Shown: one piece after another, positions 41,573-49,423 of the stretch | How positions within the stretch are numbered: position 1 is the first letter of the stretch | Layout: each line of letters opens with the position of its first letter | DNA from: Planctomycetota bacterium | GTDB lineage: Bacteria > Planctomycetota > UBA1135 > GCA-002686595 | Direction of reading: 5' to 3' | DNA: 64,000 nt | Assembly: GCA_012959785.1 (NCBI GenBank) | Contig: DUCM01000021.1 | Location: 112,442 to 176,441, forward strand | The notes under the pieces: generated by a model | What the model was told of the DNA's origin: nothing | Databases searched by the model: none | What the model saw: the letters and a program-made list of their open reading frames with translations, nothing else | Translations under genes and position numbers: made by a program

Positions 41573-43696
41573 TTGGGCAAATACGGCGAGGAGTTTCGGC
41601 CGCGGGTGATCCGCGCCCGCCTGAAGCCCCGCACAGTGCAGACTGTGCGGGAGCGTTGGCGCCACGACGAGCCCAACCTCGACCGCGCCGGCTGCCTCGG
41701 AGGAGCGGGTCTGGCCCTGGCCCAGAGCCTCGCCGCAGCCCGCGCGAGCTGTCATCCTGGCCCCTTGACGGTGGCTGTGGGCGAGGCCGTGCGCGGGGGA
41801 CTGCCCACCGCCGACCGCGCCACCGTGGCGGGCATCTCGCCCCTAACGGGCCTCTTCGTCGACGGCCAGATCGGGGGTCGGCTCGCCCGTCGCCTGGCCC
41901 GGGTGTGCGACGCCCTGTGCCTTGAGGGGCACACGGAACTTCTCGGCGCGGTCTTGGTGATCGGCGCGGAAGGCGAACTCCGCCTTGCAAGCCACCCGGC
42001 TCTTCTGGAGGCCCAGCTCCCCGCGCGCGGCGACTTCTTGCGCTCGGTTTACGGCGATTCAGAGGGCTCGTTGGGCGGTCTGGTCGTGGGACCCGCGGCC
42101 GATCAGGGCGTGGGCTACGCCTGCCTCGCCAACTTGTCGTCGCCACCGAGTTTCAGCGGCCGAGGTGGACTGGGGCTTCGTTTTCGCGAGCTGGGTCTCG
42201 TGGCCCTGGTGGTCACCTGCCAGCCCGTCGCTGCCAGTTCCAAAGCCGAAGCCTTGCGCGCCAGCCTGGCCCGCTCGCCGCGCCTCGCGGCCCGCGGCTT
42301 GGGCGGCACCCTGGAGATGCTCGGCGCCTTTGCCGCCGTGGGCGATCTCGGCTCCCCGGCCGCAGGCAAATTGTCGCCCGCCGCGGCGCGCGAACTCGAG
42401 GCTGCGGCCGCGCGCCAGACCCTCGAGCGCCTGGCTTGCGCCGGCTGCCCCACGGCCTGTCGGCACATCGTCATGCGCGCCAGCCAGACGGACGGCAAGG
42501 GCCGTCAGGGTGCGCGCTTCAGCTCGGTCGCCGCCCTGGGAGCGAGCTTGCAGCTGGAGAGCTTCGACGATGCCCTGGAACTATTGGCGACCTGCGGCGA
42601 AGTGGGCGTGGACGCCCGCGAAGCCGGCGCTCTGTTGGCGCTCCTGGCCACGGCTCGCCAGGCGGGCCGCGCGCCCGGGCCGCCACTTTTTGGCAGCGCC
42701 TCGGCTTGCGCGGCGGAACTGCGCGCCCTGGGCGATGCCGGGCGCGACACGCTCCTCTCGCGTAGCGCCCGAGACCTGGCCCACGAGACTGGACTCACGG
42801 ATCACCTGCGCGAAGCCCGCGGACTCGCCGTGCGCGAGGTTTCGTCCCTGGCGGGTCTCCTGGGCCAATGGGTCAGCGCCCGGGGCGCCGACCCCATGCG
42901 CAGCTTTCCCTTCCTGGCCGAGAGCGGCGGCGACAGCGCGCGGCTCGCCGAACTCTTCGCGCCCGTCGACTTGCCGCCCGGAAGTTTTGACCCCCGCGAT
43001 CCGGCGGGCAAGGGACGCCTGGTTTGGTGGCACGAAAACCTGGCCACGATGATTGATGTGAGTGGCTTTTGCGCCTTCTCCGCCGCGGGTCTCGTGAGCG
43101 ACGGCGTCTTTGGTCTGGACGACCTCGCCGCGCTCCTCGCGCCGCGCTGCTTGCCCTCCGGCGGCCGCGAATGGCTCGCCGCGGGAGCACTCCTGGTGCT
43201 CCTGCAACGCGAACTCCTGGCGCTCCTCGGAGTTCCCGGGCCCGTCGAGGAAGCCCCCTGGCTGGCGCCTTTCCTGGAACTTCCTGGGATGTACGACGAG
43301 TACGCTCTCCTGCGCGGGCTGGACCAAAACAGTGCCGTGTCCGAGGAGGCGCTAGCCCGCATGGGCCAGGCGGCCCTGCTCGATGTGGGCCTAGAGAGCC
43401 TCGCGCCCTGCGCACCCCCGGAGCTTCCACTTGCGCCTGGCCCCAGGAGTCTCGGCCGTTTGCGTTGGCGTGCGAGTGGCGCCCTCGCAGAGGATCTGGG
43501 CGCCGCGGGTCAACTGGAAGCCGACTTGCCGATCACCGTCAGCGACTTTCTCGCCGCTCTGGCTCACCAAGGCCCCTCGGCCCGCGCGCTCATCGAACGA
43601 GCCCTGGTGCACAGCCAGGGCCGCCGCCTGGGCGCCAAGGATCTGTTGCACGAAGGCGCTGAGTTGGACCTCGTCGTGCTGATCAGCGGTGGGTAG
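41573..43696 (+). CDS. Aldehyde:ferredoxin oxidoreductase-like protein with C-terminal MoaD/ThiS-like domain
   Basis: A 707-residue protein reading from TTG 41573 (GTG 41504 and GTG 41606 are alternatives). The N-terminal AOR domain shows SPLTGLFVDGQIGGRLARRL, GRGGLGLRF and L-G-G-A-G-L. The cluster ligands are CAGCPTAC (Cys 289/292/296) and the late Cys500 in DVSGFCAFS, matching the 288/291/295/494 set of Pyrococcus AOR. It also has DPMRSFPFL and WHENLATMID. These enzymes carry a tungsten or molybdenum bis-pterin and a 4Fe-4S cluster and oxidise aldehydes with ferredoxin. The last about 80 residues (ADLPITVSDFLAALAHQGPS to the end LVVLISGG) look like a MoaD/ThiS beta-grasp domain ending in the functional Gly-Gly. 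Divergent from the M50 protease gene. Confidence 0.8.
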   Translation: MGKYGEEFRPRVIRARLKPRTVQTVRERWRHDEPNLDRAGCLGGAGLALAQSLAAARASCHPGPLTVAVGEAVRGGLPTADRATVAGISPLTGLFVDGQIGGRLARRLARVCDALCLEGHTELLGAVLVIGAEGELRLASHPALLEAQLPARGDFLRSVYGDSEGSLGGLVVGPAADQGVGYACLANLSSPPSFSGRGGLGLRFRELGLVALVVTCQPVAASSKAEALRASLARSPRLAARGLGGTLEMLGAFAAVGDLGSPAAGKLSPAAARELEAAAARQTLERLACAGCPTACRHIVMRASQTDGKGRQGARFSSVAALGASLQLESFDDALELLATCGEVGVDAREAGALLALLATARQAGRAPGPPLFGSASACAAELRALGDAGRDTLLSRSARDLAHETGLTDHLREARGLAVREVSSLAGLLGQWVSARGADPMRSFPFLAESGGDSARLAELFAPVDLPPGSFDPRDPAGKGRLVWWHENLATMIDVSGFCAFSAAGLVSDGVFGLDDLAALLAPRCLPSGGREWLAAGALLVLLQRELLALLGVPGPVEEAPWLAPFLELPGMYDEYALLRGLDQNSAVSEEALARMGQAALLDVGLESLAPCAPPELPLAPGPRSLGRLRWRASGALAEDLGAAGQLEADLPITVSDFLAALAHQGPSARALIERALVHSQGRRLGAKDLLHEGAELDLVVLISGG

Positions 43697-43699
43697 GGG

Positions 43700-44014
43700 T
43701 CACGGCTGACAGGTGATTTCGACGGCCCCGGTCGTGTTGAAGTCGTTGCCGCACAGGCCGCCAGGGTCTCGATCCCAACCTTGAGAGGAATGGCTTGAGC
43801 CCGCGCTGGCCTGAATGGCAAGAGCCAAATTCCCGGCGAGAACCAAATCTTCCAGGCCGCCCGCGATATTGATCTCCAGGCTCGTCACTTGTCCAGCGAC
43901 ACAACCCCGGTGTCCACTGAAACGGGGGAGGGTCACACCATGGCTGCTTGCCCCCCCGTAGTTAGTTTTTGCGGCTCTGACACTTACCGCACAAGCAGGG
44001 GCGCAGATTGCCAA
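43700..44014 (-). CDS. Secreted-protein C-terminal domain fragment or small hypothetical protein
   Basis: A 104-residue frame starting at TTG 44014. The sequence is protein-like: YGGASSHGVTLPRFSGHRG, then V-T-S-L-E-I-N-I-A-G-G-L-E-D-L-V-L-A-G-N and a C-terminus DFNTTGAVEITCQP. The Y-G-x-G-x-x-x-G-V-x-x-P strand followed by a G-L-E-x-L-V-L-A-G hairpin recalls, from memory, a small beta-sandwich common at the C-termini of planctomycete secreted proteins. No signal peptide precedes it and upstream frames break, so this may be a remnant of a longer gene, which would account for the 470-base gap between the AOR-like gene and the Fic gene. No other feature is seen in that gap. Confidence 0.35.
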   Translation of the reverse strand: MAICAPACAVSVRAAKTNYGGASSHGVTLPRFSGHRGCVAGQVTSLEINIAGGLEDLVLAGNLALAIQASAGSSHSSQGWDRDPGGLCGNDFNTTGAVEITCQP

Positions 44015-44165
44015 GCATGCCCCCCGGTCTCAGGGTAGTTGCAGCCTGGCTTTGCGCACCGAAGGCGAAGGGCCCAGGGCCAGCGCGAAGGGCTGGTCGA
44101 GGGCTCGCCGCCCGCCTTCCGTGAGGGAGGAGCCACCCCCCACGAATCAACCCGGCGCACTTCCC

Positions 44166-45266
44166 CTAGTCAACCAAACGGTAGCTCGTGCTGCGCCCTC
44201 CACCGGGGTTCTTGGTGAGCACTTCGCGTTCCACCAACTCGCGCATGTCACGCAACGCGGTGTCAGGTGAGCAACGCGCCAGCTTGGCGTACTTGGTGGT
44301 CGTGATGAAGCCCTTGAACCCTTCGAGCAGCCTGTTGATGACCAGGCGTTGGCGCTCGTTGACCGGGGCGCGATTTATGAGTTGCCAGATCTTTGCCTTG
44401 CGAAGCACTGTTCCCAAGGTTTGGTCGGCACCGGCGATCGCTCCGTCCAGGCACTCGAGGAACCACTGTAACCAGTCCGTGATGTCGAGCTTGCCGCGCT
44501 GCGCAGCCCCGAGCTCAAAGTAGTACGGCTCGCGCACCGACTCAATCTGGGTGGACAGACTGTAGAAGCGGTCCTTGGTCTTGTCAGCGCGAGCCAGGGC
44601 CAATGCACCGATTGCTCGGGCGATGCGGCCATTGCCAGCTTCGAAGGGGTGAATGGTGAGGAACCAGAGGTGCGCGATGCCTGCTTTGAGCACAGGATCA
44701 ATCGAGGGCCCTGAGTTGAACCACTCCAGGAAGTAGGCCATCTCGGACTCAAGTCGCGTGGCGTCGGGGGCCTCGAAGCGGACGGTCTGGCGCTCCAGGG
44801 ATCCAGAGACCGCCTGGATCGGACCTGCCTCTTTGGGACGCCATGCGCCCACGGTGATCTTCGTCAGTTCGCTCCTGCCTGTGGGGAAGAGAGCTGCATG
44901 CCAGCCGAACAAGCGATCTGCGGTGAGTGACGAGCCGAAGTTCGTGGTGGCATCGAGCATCAACTCGACGATGCCCTGGACCTCGCGACTGGGTGTGGGG
45001 AGGCCGGCGGTTGGAAGGCCCAGCTCGCTCGCAATGGAGGAGCGCACTTCATCGGTGCTCAAGGTCTCGCCCTCGATGGCCCAGGACTTGACCACCTCGG
45101 TGGTCAAGACTTCAAGGTTGGCCTCGGCCCTCAAGTCGAACCCCAGGACCTCCATCTTGCCCAGGTGCCGGCCTTGCTCGTGGCGCACGGCGGCGAGGGG
45201 CGCTGCGAGGGACTCGCTCTTCCAAATCATCTGCGGCCAATCGGGAAGCTGGTGAATGAAGTGCAT
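44166..45266 (-). CDS. Fic family protein (AMPylase) with N-terminal inhibitory motif and C-terminal winged helix
   Basis: A 366-residue protein. The catalytic Fic motif HPFEAGNGRIAR is intact (residues 206-217), predicting transfer of AMP from ATP to a hydroxyl on a target protein. The N-terminal DUF4172-like helix contains S-W-A-I-E-G (61-66), matching the (S/T)xxxE(G/N) self-inhibitory motif of class II Fic proteins. The C-terminus is a probable winged helix (KYAKLARCSPDTALRDMREL then V-E-R-E-V-L). No antitoxin gene is adjacent, consistent with inhibition in cis. Such genes often move horizontally; base use here seems slightly less GC-rich than the neighbours. Confidence 0.92.
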   Translation of the reverse strand: MHFIHQLPDWPQMIWKSESLAAPLAAVRHEQGRHLGKMEVLGFDLRAEANLEVLTTEVVKSWAIEGETLSTDEVRSSIASELGLPTAGLPTPSREVQGIVELMLDATTNFGSSLTADRLFGWHAALFPTGRSELTKITVGAWRPKEAGPIQAVSGSLERQTVRFEAPDATRLESEMAYFLEWFNSGPSIDPVLKAGIAHLWFLTIHPFEAGNGRIARAIGALALARADKTKDRFYSLSTQIESVREPYYFELGAAQRGKLDITDWLQWFLECLDGAIAGADQTLGTVLRKAKIWQLINRAPVNERQRLVINRLLEGFKGFITTTKYAKLARCSPDTALRDMRELVEREVLTKNPGGGRSTSYRLVD

Positions 45267-45515
45267 GGGGGGAGCTTCCTGGGCTCATTCTGACATCCCA
45301 GGGAGGAGAGCGCACGCCTAATCTCCGCATCATGTGCGGTGAATAGGGGGTCCATTCTCCGCACGCTCGGTGGTCGCGCAGGGCGCTTCGCTGTTTGGTG
45401 CCAGCAAGTCCGTCCCCTCAAGCAGTACGGAAAGCAGTACGGATCCACGGGGCGCTTCCTCACGGAGGAGTAGAATGGACCGCACTCCACGCGATCCGCG
45501 CCTCCGCGCCAGCCC

Positions 45516-46583
45516 ATGCACTCGCCTTCCATCCTGATCCTTAAAACTGGCGCCCTCGGGGATGTTCTACGCACGACTTCGATTCTCTTCGGTCTGCGCA
45601 AGCGGAGTCCCGAAGCGCGCATCGAGTGGGTCACGGCTCGCAGCGCGGAGGACCTCGTGCGCGGCCACCCGCAGCTCGCTGGCGTGCACCTTGTCGATCC
45701 GGGAGACGGCGAAGAGCTACGGGAGTTGGGGATCAGACTCGCCAGGACGCGCTGGAACTGGGTGATCTCCCTCGATGACGAAGTGTCCCTGTGCCGCCTG
45801 GCGGCGGGGCTCGAGACCGAACAACTCTCGGGGGCCTACCTCGACGAAGGCGGCGAGCGGCGCTACACGGAGGATGTGGCGCCCTGGTTTGACATGGGAC
45901 TCCTCTCGGTCCACGGCAAGAGCGCAGCGGACCGCTTGAAGATTCAGAACACGCGCTCCCACGCGGCGATCTACGCCGACATGCTGGGCCTTGAGTTGGG
46001 ACGGCCAGAGTTGGCTCTTGATGCGCAGACCCTGGAGCGCGCGGCGCGTTGGCGGGCGGGGTTGGAGCGTTCCGTTGAATCCGCGCTGATCGGGCTCAAC
46101 ACCGGGGCTGGGGGGCGCTGGACTTCCAAGCAGTTGCCCCTCGAACGGGTGGTCGAGTACGCCGTGGAAATGACCCGCGCCGCTGGCCGCGCCGTGCATT
46201 TCATCGTCCTCGGAGGCCCGGAGGAGGCCGAACGCAACCAGCGCCTGTGCGCTGCCCTGGAAGAGAGGGCCCAGGAAGACGCTCCCGTGGCTTTCTCCGA
46301 TGGCGGCGTGGACTGGAGCCTCACCGAGTTCGGGGCCTTGGTGGACGGCCTCGATCTTCTGCTCACCAGCGATAGCTTGGCCCTGCACCTGGCAGTGGCC
46401 CGCGAGACGCCCCTGGTGGCCTTCTTCGCGCCTACCTCGGCGGCGGAGATCGAACTCTTTGGCCTGGGCGAGAAGGTCGCCAGCACCGCACCCGACTACT
46501 GTAGCTATCGAGCTGATGCCGATACCTCGAGCCTCACCGCTGAGCGTCTGGTGGCGGCCAGCCTGCGCGTCCTGGGGGACTGA
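45516..46583 (+). CDS. Glycosyltransferase family 9 (heptosyltransferase-like)
   Basis: A 355-residue protein with the GT9 (ADP-heptose:LPS heptosyltransferase) signatures: N-terminal ILILKTGALGDVLRTTSILF, the second-domain IGLNTGAGGRWTSKQLPLER (phosphate/nucleotide binding) and the late DLLLTSDSLALHLAVARETP loop. The GT-B fold seems complete. The expected role is sugar addition to an envelope glycolipid or polysaccharide at the cytoplasmic face. The true donor (ADP-heptose or other) is uncertain, because the D-S-L-A-L-H replaces the usual G-D-S-G/T-P-M-H of waaF/waaC. The lpxK and LpxL-like genes at 62-64 kb fit a lipid A-based envelope. Confidence 0.87.
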   Translation: MHSPSILILKTGALGDVLRTTSILFGLRKRSPEARIEWVTARSAEDLVRGHPQLAGVHLVDPGDGEELRELGIRLARTRWNWVISLDDEVSLCRLAAGLETEQLSGAYLDEGGERRYTEDVAPWFDMGLLSVHGKSAADRLKIQNTRSHAAIYADMLGLELGRPELALDAQTLERAARWRAGLERSVESALIGLNTGAGGRWTSKQLPLERVVEYAVEMTRAAGRAVHFIVLGGPEEAERNQRLCAALEERAQEDAPVAFSDGGVDWSLTEFGALVDGLDLLLTSDSLALHLAVARETPLVAFFAPTSAAEIELFGLGEKVASTAPDYCSYRADADTSSLTAERLVAASLRVLGD

Positions 46584-46588
46584 AGATC

Positions 46589-46795
46589 ATGGACAAGAGC
46601 CTCGTCTGGAGATTCGCCAAGCTGCTGGAGGGCCTGGGTTTGGTGGTGGTCCTTGCCGGAGTCTTGATCAGCATCAATCTGGGCTTCGAGGACGAGGGCC
46701 TGGCCTCCATGGCCCAGGAATTTCAAGGCCTGATGGTGGGGGGCAGCCTTTTTCTTGTGGGCTACCTGCTCGAGCGCTGGGCCCGGACCCGCTGA
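46589..46795 (+). CDS. Small two-helix membrane protein
   Basis: A 68-residue protein with two hydrophobic segments (LEGLGLVVVLAGVLISINLG and LMVGGSLFLVGYLLERW) joined by an acidic loop (FEDEGLASMAQEFQG) and a basic C-terminus. It starts 5 bases after the GT9 stop, so it is cotranscribed with it. Function unknown. Length and topology are typical for small accessory membrane proteins. Confidence 0.65.
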   Translation: MDKSLVWRFAKLLEGLGLVVVLAGVLISINLGFEDEGLASMAQEFQGLMVGGSLFLVGYLLERWARTR

Positions 46796-46884
46796 AGCGA
46801 GGAGCAGGGCGGGGATGCGAGGAGGGGGCAGGTAGCCTCCCAGGGCCGCGGCAGGGGCCCTCTGGGTCTCTATTGTTGGCCCTT

Positions 46885-46944
46885 TTGAATCCCAGCTGGG
46901 CCTCTTGAATCCCACCTGAGCCCCCCTAGATTCCCAACTTGGGA
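46885..46944. repeat. Three degenerate direct repeats TTGAATCCCA-CTG upstream of a secreted FG-GAP protein
   Basis: TTGAATCCCAGCTGGGCC (46885-46902), TTGAATCCCACCTGAGCC (46905-46922) and TAGATTCCCAACTTGGGA (46927-46944) are related units with a period of 20-22 bases. The third also contains the perfect inverted repeat TCCCAA-C-TTGGGA (46932-46944). The array ends about 175 bases before the start codon of the secreted protein and could be operator sites on one face of the helix. The 46796-47118 gap holds no other feature. Confidence 0.5.
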
Positions 46945-47118
46945 TAGACTAACGGCACCTACGGCACCTTCCAGCCGTCCTGAGTGGGTCACACGGAAGT
47001 GGGTCACACAGACACGGCCTCCAGGCTGCGTGACCCTCCCAGCCCAGATGCCCCTCCAAAGGGAACGGCGTCTGGACCCCAATTTCCCAACCAATTTCTC
47101 GACCAACCGAAAGCAATC

Positions 47119-49311
47119 ATGGCCTCTTCCACCACTTTCAGCGCCTGGGTTTGCACTTTCCTCGCCGCAGGTGCCTTCTCCAGCGCAGCGAACGCCCAGA
47201 GTTTTAGCGACAACACCACCGACATCCCCCAGGGCAACCCTGGCAACAACTCACGGACGGAAAACATCGACTTTGGCGATGTTGATCTTGACGGCGATTG
47301 GGACGCGGTCTTCGCTGATGGCGGCGATGCCGATCAGGACCAGAACCGCATCTGGATCAACCAGGGCCCCGGCGCGAACCTCGGTCGCTTCAACGACGAG
47401 ACCGCCGCGCGCTTCCCCTCGGTCAACGACCAGAGTCGTGACATCGAATTCGTTGACTTCGATAACGACAGCGACCTCGACCTCTATATCTCCAACACTT
47501 CGGCGATTCTGGCCCAGACCAACCGTTGGTGGCGCAACACCGGCGTCGGCAACGGTTCGTATGTCGACGAAACAACGAGTCGCTGGGTGGGACTCGGCAG
47601 CGCCAACTCGTCCCTTGCGCCCAGCCAACTCCTGGTCAGTGGAGGCTTCATCGACTTCTCGTGCGACTGCGATTTCGGAGACCTCGATAACGATGGCGAC
47701 ATGGACCTGTTCCACTCAAGCTACGGTGGCATTTTCGGCGGCCAGGTGCCCTCGCGCATCTACCTCAACGACGGCGCCGGTTTCTTCAGCGAGTTCAACC
47801 CCAGCGGCTTCAAACTCGCCGGTCAGTTGATTAACAATGGCAACCCGGGCCTGTGGTGCGAGGGCAATCAGCAATCTGATACCAACAACTCGACCGGCAC
47901 GAACTGCGACATCGCCTCAAGTGCCCTCGACATCGACATCGGCGACATCGACGGAGACTTTGATCTCGATGTGCTTCACGGAGCCCGCCAGGAGGAGCCG
48001 CGCCTGTTCCAGAACCGCCTCGAGGAAAACGGCGGGACCCTGAGCTTCCGCGACATCACCGGATCGGCCTTCCCGCCGGGCCATGCTTCGGGCAACGGCC
48101 ACTACGAGCAGGAGATGGGCGACCTCGACGGCGACGGCGACCTCGACATTTACGGCCTCAACTGGTCGGCTGGTTTCGGCTTCACCGATCTCACCCTGCG
48201 CAACGACGGCTCCGGCACTTACACCAACCTGACGACCCTCGCCGGTTCGAGTTCTGACGACAACGAAGGCGATTTCTTCGATTACGACAACGACGGCGAC
48301 CTGGACCTGTATGTGGCCAACTTCTCCGGAACCGACCGCCTCTACCGCAACAACAACAACGGTGGCGCGAACTTCAGCTTCACCCTGGTTGGCGGCTTGC
48401 CCGCGTCTGGCTCCACGGCCCTCGACGCGGACTGCTGTGATGTCGACGGCGACGGCGACTACGATGTCTTCGTCGGCAACGACTTCGGTGCGCGCAACTA
48501 CTTCTTCGAGAACCAGACCACGGCCAACGATGTCCATGCGCCGTACATCCCGAACCTCGAGCAGGCACCGGACCGGGCTGCCGGTGCGGCACCTACCGTC
48601 GTGCGGGCTCAGGTTTACGACAACGCTCCCTACTACATCACCTGGTACAACCCCACCACATTGAGCTACACCGTCGACGGCGGCGCGGCCACGGTGGTCC
48701 CCATGATGTCCTCGGGCGGTCAGATCTTCCGCGCTGAGATCCCCGGTGCCTTGACCGGCACCATCAGCTACTTCGTGACCTCTAGCGACGAGTACGGCAA
48801 CACGGGCACCTCGGCCAACAGGCAGTATGTTGCCGGTGGCGGTGGTGCTCCGGGAACGGCATTCTGCTTTGGCGACGGCACGGGTTCGGTCTGTCCCTGC
48901 AATAACTTCGGCGGATCTGGAGCAGGTTGCCAGAACAGCACCGGTGGCGGCGCGACCATTTCCGGCAGCGGCTCGAACTCGATTGGTGCCGGCACCCTGG
49001 TGCTCTCGGCCACTGGCCTCGTCCCCGGCCAGCCGGGCCTCTACTTCCAGGGCAACAACGCCATCAACAGCGGCAACGGCAACTCCTTCGGGGATGGCCT
49101 GCGCTGCGCCGGCCAGAGCGTCGTGCGTTTGCAGGTGGCCTTCTCCAGCGGAGCCGGTACCTCCAGCACCTCGATTAACATCGCCAGCAAGGGCGGCGTT
49201 TCCGCGGGTCAGACCCGGCGCTATCAGATCTGGTACCGCGATCCGTCCCTGAGTCCCTGCGTCACCGGCTTCAACCTTTCCAACGGCTACGAAGTCGTCT
49301 GGATTCCCTGA
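47119..49311 (+). CDS. Secreted FG-GAP/VCBS-type repeat protein with shared C-terminal domain
   Basis: A 730-residue protein. Signal peptide MASSTTFSAWVCTFLAAGAF then SSAANAQSF. The body consists of repeated calcium-binding FG-GAP-like units (DFGDVDLDGDWDAVFAD; DFDNDSDLDLYIS; DFGDLDNDGDMDLFHS; DIGDIDGDFDLDVLHG; DLDGDGDLDIYG; DYDNDGDLDLYVAN; DVDGDGDYDVFVGN), probably forming a beta-propeller. A beta domain follows (from residue about 490), then the C-terminal domain GQPGLYFQGNNAI, FGDGLRCAGQ, IWYRDPSLSPC, GFNLSNGYEVVWIP. ATG 47119 is used as start because the signal peptide begins there. Surface or extracellular adhesion or binding role is inferred. It is followed by a clear intrinsic terminator. 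Confidence 0.85.
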   Translation: MASSTTFSAWVCTFLAAGAFSSAANAQSFSDNTTDIPQGNPGNNSRTENIDFGDVDLDGDWDAVFADGGDADQDQNRIWINQGPGANLGRFNDETAARFPSVNDQSRDIEFVDFDNDSDLDLYISNTSAILAQTNRWWRNTGVGNGSYVDETTSRWVGLGSANSSLAPSQLLVSGGFIDFSCDCDFGDLDNDGDMDLFHSSYGGIFGGQVPSRIYLNDGAGFFSEFNPSGFKLAGQLINNGNPGLWCEGNQQSDTNNSTGTNCDIASSALDIDIGDIDGDFDLDVLHGARQEEPRLFQNRLEENGGTLSFRDITGSAFPPGHASGNGHYEQEMGDLDGDGDLDIYGLNWSAGFGFTDLTLRNDGSGTYTNLTTLAGSSSDDNEGDFFDYDNDGDLDLYVANFSGTDRLYRNNNNGGANFSFTLVGGLPASGSTALDADCCDVDGDGDYDVFVGNDFGARNYFFENQTTANDVHAPYIPNLEQAPDRAAGAAPTVVRAQVYDNAPYYITWYNPTTLSYTVDGGAATVVPMMSSGGQIFRAEIPGALTGTISYFVTSSDEYGNTGTSANRQYVAGGGGAPGTAFCFGDGTGSVCPCNNFGGSGAGCQNSTGGGATISGSGSNSIGAGTLVLSATGLVPGQPGLYFQGNNAINSGNGNSFGDGLRCAGQSVVRLQVAFSSGAGTSSTSINIASKGGVSAGQTRRYQIWYRDPSLSPCVTGFNLSNGYEVVWIP

Positions 49312-49330
49312 GCTCCAGCATCAATCACAC

Positions 49331-49367
49331 AAGAGCCCCGACATGCCAGCCATGCCGGGGCTCTTTT
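49331..49367 (+). terminator. Intrinsic (Rho-independent) terminator
   Basis: AAGAGCCCCG (49331-49340) pairs perfectly with CGGGGCTCTT (49356-49365), and the 15-base loop contains a small inner CATG/CATG pair. The hairpin is followed by a T run (TTTT at 49364-49367). It lies 19 bases after the stop of the secreted FG-GAP protein and separates it from the radical SAM operon. Confidence 0.9.
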
Positions 49368-49423
49368 GTGGGTTGATTTCGGGTGGTCCGTCCTGCGGGG
49401 AACTCACAAGTTACACTATCACC

